Part shown: piece after piece, positions 25,581 through 34,829 of the stretch
Layout: every line of letters starts with the position of its first letter
Position numbering within the stretch: position 1 is the first letter of the stretch
Assembly: GCF_034427435.1 (NCBI RefSeq)
Contig: NZ_JAXQNP010000002.1
Span: forward strand, 310,001 to 374,000
Source: Nitrospirillum sp034427435
Lineage (GTDB): Bacteria; Pseudomonadota; Alphaproteobacteria; Azospirillales; Azospirillaceae
Direction of reading: 5' to 3'
DNA length: 64,000 nucleotides
Translations under genes and position numbers: made by a program
Notes under the pieces: model-generated
The model's input: only the letters and a program-made list of their open reading frames with translations
Database searches by the model: none
Told to the model about the DNA's origin: nothing

Positions 25581-26610
25581 GCGCGAAACCCGCCGCCGAC
25601 TCGACACCTTTCTGAGCGGCCTGGAGCGCTATCGCCGCAACCCCTATCAACGCGATGTCACCGACCCGCCACCGGTATGGACGGAGGGCAACAGCCGCCT
25701 GCTGGATTACAGCCTGCCCGGAGCCAAGGGGCCTGTGCTGCTGTTCGTGCCCTCGCTGGTCAACCGCGGTTATGTGCTGGACCTGTCGGCGCGCAAGAGC
25801 CTGGTGCGATGGCTGGCCCAGCAGGGTTTTCGTCCCCTGCTGCTGGATTGGGGCACAGTGGGGGTCACCGAACGGGGGTTCGGCCTCAGCGACTACGTCG
25901 CCGGCCGGCTGGCCCGCGCCGTGGACGCGACGCGCGACCTGATGGGCCAGGCCCCCGCGCTGGTGGGATATTGCATGGGCGGCACCCTGGCCGCCGCCGC
26001 CGCCGTGCTGCGGCCCGAGGCGCTGTCCGGCCTGGTGCTGCTGGCCGCCCCCTGGGATTTCCATGCCGACGACCGGGCCGCGGCGCTGCGCACCGCCGCC
26101 GTCCTGCCCCTGGTCGAGCCGGCGCTGACCTGGCTGGGCGAACTGCCGGTGGACATGATCCAGTTCCTGTTCGTCGGGCTGGACCCGCTGCTGGCGTTGC
26201 GCAAGTTCAGCCGCTACGCCCGCCTGGCCCCGGACAGCCAGGACGCCCAGGACTTCGTGGCGCTGGAGGATTGGCTGAACGACGGTGTGCCCCTGGCCGC
26301 AACCGTCGCGCGGGAATGCCTGGGCGGCTGGTATGGCCGCAACGACCCCGCCGAGGGGAACTGGCGGGTGGCGGGCCGGGCCATAACGCCGGGCGCCATC
26401 CGCCTGCCCACGCTGGCCATCATCCCCGCCCGCGACCGCATCGTGCCGCCGGGCGCCGCCCGTGCCCTGATCGACGCCATACCCGGCGGCGACCGCCTGG
26501 AGCCACCGCTGGGCCACATCGGCATGGTGGTCAGCGCCGGCGCGCCGGGCCAGGTGTGGGCGCCGCTGGCCGACTGGCTGCGGGCGCGTCTTCAGGCCCC
26601 GCGGTCATAG
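25435..26610 (+). CDS. phaC: Short (class III-like) PHA synthase PhaC
   Basis: Polymerises (R)-hydroxyacyl-CoA into PHB granules. 391 aa from ATG 25435, chosen because third-position GC bias in this frame starts there; 25318 is an alternative. The alpha/beta-hydrolase lipase box carries Cys (GYCMGGTLAAA), the hallmark of PHA synthases. Further motifs: NPYQRDVTDPP, LLFVPSLVNRGYVLDL, APWDFHAD and the catalytic His in LGHIGMVVS. It is far shorter than class I enzymes (about 580 aa), and like class III it has a partner gene upstream. The 3' end overlaps the convergent GST gene by 19 nt. Confidence 0.88.
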   Translation: MTVLLNSQAGLPLLNGSSPIWRKELEPRCRQLRADLAGVDPEALSAAVERETRRRLDTFLSGLERYRRNPYQRDVTDPPPVWTEGNSRLLDYSLPGAKGPVLLFVPSLVNRGYVLDLSARKSLVRWLAQQGFRPLLLDWGTVGVTERGFGLSDYVAGRLARAVDATRDLMGQAPALVGYCMGGTLAAAAAVLRPEALSGLVLLAAPWDFHADDRAAALRTAAVLPLVEPALTWLGELPVDMIQFLFVGLDPLLALRKFSRYARLAPDSQDAQDFVALEDWLNDGVPLAATVARECLGGWYGRNDPAEGNWRVAGRAITPGAIRLPTLAIIPARDRIVPPGAARALIDAIPGGDRLEPPLGHIGMVVSAGAPGQVWAPLADWLRARLQAPRS

Positions 26611-27230
26611 CGGTAGGGGCCGCCCTTCTCCACCGCCGCGCGGTAGGCCGGGCGGGACTGGATGCGGGCCAGGAAGTCCGCCAGGTGGGGAAAGCGCTCC
26701 GCCGCCTCCGGCGCCGTGAGGGCCGTCTCGATGGGGAAGCTCATCTGGATGTCGGCGGCGGTGAAGGTCTCCCCCAGGAACCAGGGGGCCTGGGCCAGTT
26801 CCGCGTTCATGTACCCCAGGTGGTTGGCCATCTCCGACGCGATGCGGGGCTGCAGGGGGGTGGCACCGTCGCCCAGGCGGCTGGTGTAGAGCTTCAACAG
26901 GATGGGCAGCATGGCGGAGCCCTCGGCGTAGTGCATCCAGTGGCTGAAGCGCGCCTGCGCGGCGCGGTCGCCCGCCGGCGGAGCCAGCCGGCCATTGCCG
27001 TGGGTGCGCACCAGATACTCGATGATGGCGCCCGATTCGGCCAACACCAGGCCCTCATCCTCGATCACCGGCGACTTGCCCAGGCGATGGATGACCTTCA
27101 GGGCCGGGGGGGCCAATTGCGTGGCCGGATCGCGCTCATACCGCACCACCTGGTAAGGCAGTTCCAGTTCCTCCAGGGCCCACAGCACGCGCTGCGACCG
27201 GGAATGGTTCAGGTGATGGACGATGATCAT
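26592..27230 (-). CDS. Glutathione S-transferase
   Basis: 212 aa. N-terminal thioredoxin-like domain (HHLNHSRSQRVLWALEELELPYQ, with SPVIEDEGLVLAESGAIIEYL as the glutathione-binding region) and an all-helical C-terminal domain (GETFTAADIQMSFPIETAL). Cytoplasmic detoxification enzyme of unknown substrate. It runs toward phaC and overlaps its 3' end. Confidence 0.9.
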   Translation of the reverse strand: MIIVHHLNHSRSQRVLWALEELELPYQVVRYERDPATQLAPPALKVIHRLGKSPVIEDEGLVLAESGAIIEYLVRTHGNGRLAPPAGDRAAQARFSHWMHYAEGSAMLPILLKLYTSRLGDGATPLQPRIASEMANHLGYMNAELAQAPWFLGETFTAADIQMSFPIETALTAPEAAERFPHLADFLARIQSRPAYRAAVEKGGPYRYDRGA

Positions 27231-27281
27231 GGCGCGCTCTCCAGCAATTTCGGCTTTTCATTCGCGGTGGATACGGCCGGA

Positions 27282-27713
27282 TCATAGACCCAGATCAGCC
27301 GCCAGCTTGGCGGCCAGCGCCCCAGCGCCATCGGGGCCATAAGCCTGCTCGAACCCCGAGCCCCAGACGGGCCCCGGCCAGGCGGCGTCGCCCCGCGTGC
27401 GGGCGACCACATGGACATGCAGTTGCGGCACCAGGTTGCCGATGGCGGCGACATTCAGCTTGTCCGGGCGGAACGCCACCTCCATGACGCGCGAGGCCTG
27501 GGCGATCTCCGCCATCAGTTGGACCTGGTCGGCCGTCTCCAGCCGGTGGATCTCGACGGCGCCGGCCCGGCGGGGAACCAGGATCAGCCAGGGCCAGCAG
27601 GCGTTGCGCGACAGCAGCACGCGGCTGAGCGGCAGGTCGCCCACGGCCACGGTGTCCGCGGCCAGGCGGGGATGCAGGGCGAAGTCGGCGGCGCTTGTCA
27701 TGACCACAGGCAT
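27282..27713 (-). CDS. HIT-domain protein
   Basis: 143 aa from ATG 27713 (ATG 27701 also possible). Histidine-triad fold with LNVAAIGNLVPQLHVHVVAR: the first triad position is Gln (QLHVHVV), as in many proteobacterial HIT proteins that also carry the following WPGPVWG motif. Probably a nucleotide phosphate hydrolase or transferase; substrate unknown. It lies 51 nt upstream of the GST gene on the same strand, so they may be cotranscribed. Confidence 0.88.
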   Translation of the reverse strand: MPVVMTSAADFALHPRLAADTVAVGDLPLSRVLLSRNACWPWLILVPRRAGAVEIHRLETADQVQLMAEIAQASRVMEVAFRPDKLNVAAIGNLVPQLHVHVVARTRGDAAWPGPVWGSGFEQAYGPDGAGALAAKLAADLGL

Positions 27714-28106
27714 TCCGTTTAAGGCTGGACGCCGGATTCGGCGATGGACGGGCGCCCGCAATACCGCTGGACGCCGTCGTTGGGATGGCTATGTACTACT
27801 GTCCAACGCTGTCCGTCCAAGGAGTTCGGCCACGACAATGGCACACCGGATGGCGCCGCCGTGGGGGTGAAAATGGCGTGGGGGCCCGGCTTCCATAAAA
27901 TTGCCCCATAGTCGTGTCATTGGATGGTTTCGCTTCCGTCACGGTGGGCGCCCACGGTGGGCGCCATGGTGGGGCCTTGGGGCTGGGAACCCGCCGGATA
28001 ATTCACTAGTTTGCGGGTCCGCCCGTTCAGCCGTGCGCGTACCTATTCCTTTTTCATCGTCGTCCCATTCATCATCATTCCGTTCCAGGGGCAGGGGTCG
28101 TTCACA
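27714..28106. other. Divergent promoter region HIT / glucan synthase
   Basis: 393 bp with no coding signal. It contains a 12-bp palindrome GTGGGCGCCCAC (27944-27955) followed by a partial copy, GTGGGCGCC, which could be a regulator site for the glucan synthase. The rest shows nothing recognisable. Confidence 0.4.
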
Positions 28107-30716
28107 ATGCGTAAGATTTTGAGGATGCAGAAATCCGCTTGGGCGGTCCTGCTTCTTCTCGTGCTGGGCAACATCGGCGCGTGGGCGATCGTCAACCGCC
28201 CGGCCAGCGAGCGCCCCTGGGCCGGCACCATCGCCGGCGTGGCCTTCGTGCCCTTCCAGGCCAATCAAAGCCCGCAGAATGGGGACAGCCCCACCGCCGA
28301 TGACATCAAGCGCGACCTGGATGTGGTGGCGCCGCATGTGCAGTCCATCCGCACCTACCAGGTCGGCAACGGCATCGACCAGGTGGCGCCCATCGCGCTG
28401 GAGCGTTACCCCAACCTGACCATCACCCAGGGCGCCTGGCTGTCCAAGGACACCGCCGCCAATGAGGCGGAACTGGCCGGCCTGGTGCGCGTCGCCCGCG
28501 CCAACCCCAATGTGAAGCGGGTCATGGTCGGCAACGAGGTGCTGTTCCGTGACGACTTCAGCGTCGCCCAGCTGATCGACTACATCCAGCGGGTGAAGCG
28601 CCAGGTGAACGTGCCGGTGTCCACGGCCGAGCCGTCGTACGTCTGGCTGGACCACCCGGAACTGGCCGACGCCTGCGACTTCATCACCATCCACCTGCTG
28701 CCCTACTGGAACAAGGTGTCGGTGGACCGCGCGGTGGAGGACGCCATGGCGGCCTACCGCCAGGTGCAGGAGCGCTTCCCCAACAAGCACATCCTGATCG
28801 GCGAGACCGGCTGGCCGTCCGACGGCGCCTATCGCGGGGCGGCCGAGGCCGGCCTGGTGAACGAGGCCAAGTACATCCGCAGCTTCCTGAACATCGCCGG
28901 CCAGCAGCGCCTGGACTTCTACATCATGGAGGCCTTCGACCAGCCGTGGAAGCGCACGCTGGGCGGCACGGCGGAAACGGCCTGGGGCATCTGGGACGCC
29001 CACCGTCACCAGAAGTTCCCCATGGTGGGCGGCATCCTGGAGGTGCCGTCGTGGCGGGTGCTGTGCGCCATCGCCACCGCCCTGGCCTTCTTCCCCATGT
29101 TCTTCTTCGTGCTGGCCCGCGACGACCTGAAATGGCGCGGCCAGCTGTTCTACGGCTTCCTGATCCAGACGGTGGCCTCCGTCCTGGTGTGGACGGGCAC
29201 CCAGGCCCTGACCGTGGGCATGGGCACCCTGTCCTTCACCGCCTTCATGGTGCTGATCTTCGCCCAGCTGATCCTGTTCGCCGTCATGCTGATCGACGGC
29301 CTGGAACTGACGGAGGTGGTGTGGACCCAGCGCTGGAAGCGGCGCTACACCCCGGTGCGCGAGCCGCTGGGCGACTACACGCCCAAGGTTTCCATCCATG
29401 TGCCCTGCTACAACGAGCCGGCGCACATGGTGATCGAAACCCTGGACGCCTTGGCGGCCATGGACTACCCCAACTTCGAAGTCCTGGTGATCGACAACAA
29501 CACCAAGGACGAGGCGGTGTGGCGCCCGCTGGAGGAATACTGCGCCAAGCTGGGGCCGCGCTTCCGCTTCTTCCACCTGCCGCGCTGGCCCGGCTTCAAG
29601 GGCGGCGCCCTGAACTTCGGCCTGTCCGTCACCGCCCCGGATGTGGAGGTGGTGGGCGTCATCGACAGCGACTACCAGGTCACGCCCGACTGGCTGTCGG
29701 CCACCATCCCCTATTTCAAGCGGCCGGAGGTCGGCTTCGTCCAGTCGCCGCAGGACTACCGCGACTGGTCCGACGACGCCTTCAAGTCGATGATCAACTG
29801 GGAATACCAGGGCTTTTTCCACATCGGCATGATCCAGCGGAACGAGCGCAACGCCATCATCCAGCACGGCACCATGACCCTGGTGCGCAAGAGCGCGCTG
29901 GATGGTGTGGGCCGCTGGGCCGAGTGGTGCATCTGCGAGGATTCGGAGCTGGGCCTGCGCTTGTTCGAGGAGAAGCTGGAGGCGGTCTACATGCCCGACA
30001 GCTTCGGCCAGGGCCTGGTCCCCGACAGCTTCGCCGGCTACAAGACCCAGCGCTTCCGCTGGGCCTATGGCGCCGTGCAGATCCTGAAGCGCCATTGGCG
30101 CGAGATGATGCCGGGCGGCACCAAGCTGACGGCCGGCCAGAAGTACCACTTCATCACCGGCTGGCTGCCCTGGTTCGCCGACGCCGCCCACATGGGCTTC
30201 GTCATCGGCGGCATCGTCTGGTCGCTGGGCCTGCTGCTGCTGCCGCAGTGGATCGAGTTCCCGCCCACCGTTTTCATCCTGCCCACCCTCAGCGTCTTCT
30301 TCTTCAAGGTGCTGTGCGGCCTGTGGCTGTATGGGGAGCGGGTGAAGTGCCGCTTCATCGACAAGCTGGGGGCGGCCATCGCCGGCATGGCGCTGACCCA
30401 CACCGTGGGCCGCGCCGTGTGGGTGGGCCTGTTCACCAGCGGCCGCCCCTTCGTGCGCACGCCGAAGTGCGAGGACCAGCCGGCCCTGATCCAGGGCTTC
30501 CTGCATGCGCGGGAGGAGGTGGCGTTGATGCTGGGCCTGTGGCTGGCCGCCGCCGCCATCGCCCTGCTGAAGGGTAGCGACAACCGGGACGCCTATGTCT
30601 GGGCCACCATGCTGGTCGTCCAGTCCTTCCCCTACATCGCCGCCCTGTTCCTCAGTACCCTCAACGCCCTGCCCAAGGGTGGCGGTGCGGAGGCCTCGAC
30701 CGCGCCGGCGGAGTAA
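28107..30716 (+). CDS. GH17-GT2 fusion, beta-glucan synthase (NdvB/NdvC-like)
   Basis: 869 aa inner-membrane protein. One N-terminal span (about 9-26) is followed by a periplasmic GH17 domain (about 40-310: acid/base Glu in MVGNEVLFR, nucleophile in IGETGWPSDG), two or three spans (about 315-400), and a cytoplasmic GT2 domain (about 425-670: CYNEPAHMV, DSDYQ, CEDSELGLR, QRFRW). Further C-terminal spans end the protein. This arrangement matches beta-1,3/1,6-glucan synthases of Bradyrhizobium and Pseudomonas, where the GH17 part acts as transglycosylase or branching enzyme. ATG 28107 has an AGGGG site. Probably makes cyclic or branched periplasmic glucan from UDP-glucose. Confidence 0.87.
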   Translation: MRKILRMQKSAWAVLLLLVLGNIGAWAIVNRPASERPWAGTIAGVAFVPFQANQSPQNGDSPTADDIKRDLDVVAPHVQSIRTYQVGNGIDQVAPIALERYPNLTITQGAWLSKDTAANEAELAGLVRVARANPNVKRVMVGNEVLFRDDFSVAQLIDYIQRVKRQVNVPVSTAEPSYVWLDHPELADACDFITIHLLPYWNKVSVDRAVEDAMAAYRQVQERFPNKHILIGETGWPSDGAYRGAAEAGLVNEAKYIRSFLNIAGQQRLDFYIMEAFDQPWKRTLGGTAETAWGIWDAHRHQKFPMVGGILEVPSWRVLCAIATALAFFPMFFFVLARDDLKWRGQLFYGFLIQTVASVLVWTGTQALTVGMGTLSFTAFMVLIFAQLILFAVMLIDGLELTEVVWTQRWKRRYTPVREPLGDYTPKVSIHVPCYNEPAHMVIETLDALAAMDYPNFEVLVIDNNTKDEAVWRPLEEYCAKLGPRFRFFHLPRWPGFKGGALNFGLSVTAPDVEVVGVIDSDYQVTPDWLSATIPYFKRPEVGFVQSPQDYRDWSDDAFKSMINWEYQGFFHIGMIQRNERNAIIQHGTMTLVRKSALDGVGRWAEWCICEDSELGLRLFEEKLEAVYMPDSFGQGLVPDSFAGYKTQRFRWAYGAVQILKRHWREMMPGGTKLTAGQKYHFITGWLPWFADAAHMGFVIGGIVWSLGLLLLPQWIEFPPTVFILPTLSVFFFKVLCGLWLYGERVKCRFIDKLGAAIAGMALTHTVGRAVWVGLFTSGRPFVRTPKCEDQPALIQGFLHAREEVALMLGLWLAAAAIALLKGSDNRDAYVWATMLVVQSFPYIAALFLSTLNALPKGGGAEASTAPAE

Positions 30717-30740
30717 AGCCGGATCGCGATATGGTCTGTG

Positions 30741-30777
30741 ACGGGGCGGTGGGGCAACCCACCGCCCCGTTCCATTT
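30741..30777 (+). terminator. Terminator of the glucan synthase gene
   Basis: 13-bp stem ACGGGGCGGTGGG / CCCACCGCCCCGT with a GCAA-type loop, then TTCCATTT; 24 nt after the stop. Confidence 0.75.
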
Positions 30778-30856
30778 AGGAGCCCCAAACCCGTCCGGGC
30801 ACAATTCCGTGACCGAACCGCCGATTCGCGCCCACAACAGCCCAGGCGCGCTATCC

Positions 30857-30870
30857 TGAACCCAGGTTCA
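30857..30870. promoter_or_regulatory. Palindrome TGAACC-CA-GGTTCA
   Basis: A perfect 14-bp palindrome, TGAACCCAGGTTCA, 70 bp upstream of the SnoaL-like gene. It is a possible operator; the regulator is unknown. Confidence 0.4.
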
Positions 30871-30939
30871 ACAATCGGTCGGCCGGCCCACGGGGGCCGC
30901 CAAAACAGGACCGGCCAGAAGGCCGGGGAACGGGAGGGA

Positions 30940-31440
30940 ATGGTGAAGACGCAAACACTGTCGTCCCAAGCGCCGCAAACCGACGCGGCGGACGGTGACC
31001 TCGACCCTCAGGGCGACGCGGATGTCCAGGCCGTGCTGGCCGCCAACCGCCGCTTCTATCAAGCCGTCGCGGAACGCGATGTGGCGGGGATGGAGACGCT
31101 GTGGGCCCAGGACGGGGAGGTGCGCTGCGTCCATCCCGGCTGGCCGGCGCTGTCGGGCTGGGAACAGGTCATGCGCAGCTGGCGCGACCTGCTGGGCAAC
31201 CCCCGGTCCCCGGACGTGCGCCATCAAGGCGCGCAGGCCATGGTCCACGGCGACATCGGCTGGGTGGTGTGCGAGGAGTTCGTGGCCAGCACCGCCCTGG
31301 TGGTCACCAACCTGTTCGCCCGGTCGGTGGGCGGCTGGCGCATGATCCATCACCAGGCGACGCCCATCTCCTCCATCGCCGCGTTCGAGGACGCCAGCGG
31401 CCATGAGGATCTGCACGGCCGGCCGCCTACCCTGCATTAG
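30940..31440 (+). CDS. SnoaL-like / NTF2-fold protein
   Basis: 166 aa, strong GGGAGG ribosome site. NTF2-like cone fold signature: VLAANRRFYQAVAERDVAGMETLWAQDGEVRCVHPGWPALSGW and a C-terminal WRMIHHQATPI. Such proteins (DUF4440/SnoaL_3) are often ketosteroid-isomerase-like enzymes or binding proteins; no substrate is suggested. A copy of the structured repeat begins about 10 nt after its stop. Confidence 0.82.
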   Translation: MVKTQTLSSQAPQTDAADGDLDPQGDADVQAVLAANRRFYQAVAERDVAGMETLWAQDGEVRCVHPGWPALSGWEQVMRSWRDLLGNPRSPDVRHQGAQAMVHGDIGWVVCEEFVASTALVVTNLFARSVGGWRMIHHQATPISSIAAFEDASGHEDLHGRPPTLH

Positions 31441-31449
31441 ACCCTGAAT

Positions 31450-31581
31450 GCCGCCCTCAGTCGCCGGGCGCCAGCATCCGCTGGCTTGGCTTCCTCCCTT
31501 TGCAGTCCGCTGACGCTCCCCGCAAAGGTCCGGCGGCCGCCGTCGCGGCCTAGGCGGCATGAGGCGACACCTCATGCCGCC
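31450..31581 (+). repeat. Structured intergenic repeat, copy D
   Basis: Reverse complement of the A/B/C arrangement, so again in the same orientation relative to the gene ending upstream. H4 CCAGC-ATCC-GCTGG (31471-31484), H3 CCTTTGC/GCAAAGG (31497-31528) around AGTCCGCTGACGCTCCCC, H2 GGCCGC/GCGGCC (31535-31550), H1 GGCGGCATGAGG/CCTCATGCCGCC (31553-31581). Confidence 0.85.
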
Positions 31582-31674
31582 GATATTAGTACGACAAATC
31601 AGGTTTTGGAGATTGCGGGGGCGCCGCTTTTCCGTACTGTTATCGCTAACAACACGGAAAACAGGGAGAGCCCC

Positions 31675-33063
31675 ATGCGGCGTTGGCTGCGCATCGCACG
31701 TTTGTTACCGACCGTCCTGAGCGGAGTGCTGGCCGTTGGCACCGCCCTGGCCGCATCGCCCCCGGCCAGTTCGCCCGCCCCTACCCCGCCCATGGGGTGG
31801 AACAGCTGGGACGCCTACGGCTTCACCATCGACGAGGCCGACTTCAAGGCCAATGTCGGCGTTCTGGCGACGCTGAAGCCTTACGGCTGGACCTACGCCG
31901 TGGTGGATGAGGGGTGGTATATGGCCGACCCCTTCGGCAAGACCTTGGCGGAGCGGCAGTATCTCTTGGACGGCCACGGCCTGCTGGTTCCCGTGCCGGC
32001 GCGTTTCCCCACCGCCGCGGACGGCCAGGGCTTCAAGACGCTGGCCGACTGGGTGCATGCGCAGGGCCTGAAGTTCGGGCTGCACATCGTGCGCGGCATT
32101 CCCAAGCAGGCCGTCGAGCGGAACACGCCGGTGGCGGGATCGTCCTTCCATGCGGCCGACGTGGCGGACACCGCCGACACCTGCCCCTGGGACGACGGCA
32201 ACTATGGGGTGCGCGACACGCCCGCCGGCCAGGCCTATTATGATTCGATGATGGCGCAATACGCGCGCTGGGGCCTGGACTTCCTGAAGGTCGACTGCAT
32301 CGCCGACCACCCTTACAAGGCCAGTGAAATCCGGCAGATCAGCAGCGCCATCGCCAAGACGGGCAGGCCCATCGTGCTGAGCCTGTCGCCCGGCCCCACC
32401 AACCTGTCCCACGCGGCGGAGATCAGCCGCTACGGCCAGATGTGGCGCATCACCAACGATGTGTGGGACGGCTGGACCTTTCCCCATGAAAAGCCGGGCG
32501 ATGATTTCCCCTACGGCGTGCGCGACCTGTTCGACCGCCTGCCCGGCTGGGCGCCGCACACGGGCCATGGCCGCTGGCCGGACGCCGATATGCTGCCCAT
32601 CGGCACCCTGGCCCCCCATCCCGGCTGGGGTGAGCCCCGCGCCTCACGCCTGACGGCGGAGGAACAGCGCACGCTGATCACCCTGTGGGCCGTCGCCCGC
32701 TCGCCGCTGATCCTGGGCGCCAACCTGACCAAGCTGGACGACGCCACCCGCGCCCTGATCACCAACCGCGCGGTCATCGCGGTGGATCAGACGGCCAAGG
32801 ACAGCCGGCCGGTGACGGACCTGCCCGCCGGCTTCGAAAACGCCCGCGTCTGGCTGGCCACGGGCGCCAAGGGCCAGCGCTACCTGGCGCTGTTCAACCT
32901 GGACGACAAGCCCGCGACGCTGTCGGCGCCGTGGGACAAGGTGGGCTTGGCCACCGGCCGCCATGCGGCCCGCGACCTGTGGGCGGGCAAGGCCCTGCCG
33001 CCGGCGGACAGCCTGGCCGTCACGCTGCCCGCACACGGCAGCGCCCTGTTCGAGGTGAAATGA
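31675..33063 (+). CDS. GH27 alpha-galactosidase, exported
   Basis: 462 aa from ATG 31675 (AGGGAG site); the longer frame from 31486 would run through the repeat. Signal peptide about residues 1-27 (LLPTVLSGVLAVGTALAA). Catalytic barrel with TPPMGWNSWDAYG, nucleophile Asp in DFLKVDCIADH and acid/base Asp in WRITNDVWDGW; a C-terminal beta-sandwich follows. Removes terminal alpha-galactose (or related sugars) in the periplasm or outside. With the GH1 enzyme at 1.4 kb it suggests use of plant-derived oligosaccharides. Confidence 0.92.
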   Translation: MRRWLRIARLLPTVLSGVLAVGTALAASPPASSPAPTPPMGWNSWDAYGFTIDEADFKANVGVLATLKPYGWTYAVVDEGWYMADPFGKTLAERQYLLDGHGLLVPVPARFPTAADGQGFKTLADWVHAQGLKFGLHIVRGIPKQAVERNTPVAGSSFHAADVADTADTCPWDDGNYGVRDTPAGQAYYDSMMAQYARWGLDFLKVDCIADHPYKASEIRQISSAIAKTGRPIVLSLSPGPTNLSHAAEISRYGQMWRITNDVWDGWTFPHEKPGDDFPYGVRDLFDRLPGWAPHTGHGRWPDADMLPIGTLAPHPGWGEPRASRLTAEEQRTLITLWAVARSPLILGANLTKLDDATRALITNRAVIAVDQTAKDSRPVTDLPAGFENARVWLATGAKGQRYLALFNLDDKPATLSAPWDKVGLATGRHAARDLWAGKALPPADSLAVTLPAHGSALFEVK

Positions 33064-33090
33064 TCGAGAGGCGGGCCGCTGCGTCCGGGA

Positions 33091-33876
33091 TTATTCCCGG
33101 CGCAGCACCTTGTCCGCCAGCACGCTGGCCCACCAGCGGGTCATGAAGGTCTTCTTGAAGGCCGGCGGGTCGTAGACATCGTCCACCCACTGGTAGAAGG
33201 CATCGACGGTCGGCTCGATGCCCTGCCCCTCGGCGTAGGCCAGGAAGGTCTCGAAGAAGTGGTCCAGGATGCCGGTCTTGGCATGCCGCAGGTGGCCATA
33301 TTTGGGGCTGAGCTGGCCCAGTGCGGTCCGCAGGGGCACGCCCTCGTGCACGAACAGGTACAGCACGCTCATGAAGCCGACCCGGTCGGACCCGGCCTTG
33401 CAGTGCATCAGCACCGGGTACTGCGCGTCCCGCCAAATCTCCCGCGCCTGATGCAGGATGTGCTTCTTGGGCGCGTCGCGGGAATTGACGGGGAAATTGA
33501 CCAGGGCCAGGCCCTGACGGGCGCAGGCCTCATCCTCCAGCACCCAGGAGCCGCAATTGTCACGCCGGCCGCGCAGGTTGATGACGGTGCGCACGCCCAG
33601 GCGGGCGGCCTGGGCGATGTGCCGGGGCGTCGGCTGGCTGGAGCGGTACAGCCGCGGGGAAATCTGGAACATGTTCTTGTAGATCATGCGGATGAACGCA
33701 TGGTCCTTGAAGAAGCTGTTCAGGTAGCGCTTCACGCCGCTGATCCGTTGCGGTGACGCCCCGCCCGCGGGGGTGGGGGCCGCCGGGGAAGGGGTTGCCA
33801 AGGGGGTGGGCGGCGCCTCGGTTCCAGCCGCCGGCATCTTGTCCACCGTCACGGCCTGCAGCCGATAGTCCGTCAT
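33091..33876 (-). CDS. Dual-specificity/tyrosine phosphatase-like protein
   Basis: 261 aa. A Pro/Ala-rich N-terminus (about 1-45) is followed by a phosphatase domain with PRLYRSSQPTPRHIAQAARLGVRTVINLRG and the CX5R active site MHCKAGSDRVG. This is the bacterial DSP group seen near surface polysaccharide genes. No membrane segment. It converges with the alpha-galactosidase gene; target unknown. Confidence 0.88.
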   Translation of the reverse strand: MTDYRLQAVTVDKMPAAGTEAPPTPLATPSPAAPTPAGGASPQRISGVKRYLNSFFKDHAFIRMIYKNMFQISPRLYRSSQPTPRHIAQAARLGVRTVINLRGRRDNCGSWVLEDEACARQGLALVNFPVNSRDAPKKHILHQAREIWRDAQYPVLMHCKAGSDRVGFMSVLYLFVHEGVPLRTALGQLSPKYGHLRHAKTGILDHFFETFLAYAEGQGIEPTVDAFYQWVDDVYDPPAFKKTFMTRWWASVLADKVLRRE

Positions 33877-34061
33877 CGCGTGTACTGTCCCAAAAGCAAA
33901 GGCAGCCCAAGAAGCAAAGGCAGGAGCCCCCGCCTGGCCTGGCGTTCCGGTCGGCCAAGCATACGGCCCTTATATAGGGGGTTTATCTCGCGGGCGCGAG
34001 GGGGCATGCGCGCATGGGCGCTTAGACCGCAGCCCGGCACATCCTGGGGAAAGGCGGAGCC

Positions 34062-34550
34062 TCAGCGCGCGGCAGGGCGGACGTAGGCGGCGTCCAGCCG
34101 GTCCAGCCGGTCGAAGAAGGGGGCGACCACCGACCGATCCTCCTTGGTTTCCCGTTCCAAGGCGGCGCGGTCATGTTCCGTCCACCGCACCAGGGTCGCC
34201 ATCTCCTGGCGGTCGAAGGCGCTGAGGGTGGAGGTGGAGGCCAGCTTCTGCGCCGTCGCCCCTTTTTCCACCGGCTCCTCCGCCGCGCGGGCCGCCTGGC
34301 GGGCGGCCAGCACCCGCTGCGTCATCTGTCGCCAGTGCCGCTCGTCAAAGCCGTATTTGGACAGCAGGGCTTGCGCCTCGGACCCGGGGTGGGCCAGCAG
34401 GACGAACGCCGGTTGCCCGTCGTTCGGCGTGGACGCGACCAAAGCCTCCGCCGCTGTCACGTAACGGCCGACCTCATCGGTGTCCAAACGCTCATGCGCC
34501 AGCATCGGCGCGGATACCATCAGAACCACTAACGCGGCTGCGAAACGCAT
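34062..34550 (-). CDS. Small exported alpha-helical protein, unknown
   Basis: 162 aa from ATG 34550. Signal peptide MRFAAALVVLMVSAPMLA (cleavage near 18), then a charged, mostly helical mature part (LSKYGFDERHWRQMTQRVLAARQAARAAEE). The longer frame from 34751 adds 67 residues without family or coding character. Family not recognised. Confidence 0.7.
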   Translation of the reverse strand: MRFAAALVVLMVSAPMLAHERLDTDEVGRYVTAAEALVASTPNDGQPAFVLLAHPGSEAQALLSKYGFDERHWRQMTQRVLAARQAARAAEEPVEKGATAQKLASTSTLSAFDRQEMATLVRWTEHDRAALERETKEDRSVVAPFFDRLDRLDAAYVRPAAR

Positions 34551-34829
34551 CGTTTGCCCCCAAACGTTCGCGCGCCAAATGTGATCGTTTCTTATAATGG
34601 GCACGCAACGGCATTTCCAGGGGAAAGCCGTCAGGCGAAGAGTAGAAATAAAGAATTGTGGCACGGGCATGGCGGCGCACCCCGCAAACCCTGCCGGGGA
34701 CAAACTCTTACGGAGGGCGCGCAAGGACAGGCCTGCGGCGCGACCGCGCATGCCCCTTGAATGATGTCAAGACGTGCCCTAGGGTCCCGACGCACCCATG
34801 GGTTTTCCATTTAGGATAGACGTAGCCCC

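Noticed and set aside
27939..30788. 949-codon open frame on the minus strand opposite the glucan synthase
   Set aside because: It mirrors codon bias of the plus-strand gene, is His/Gln/Gly/Asp-rich like other antisense frames of high-GC genes, and has no family motif.
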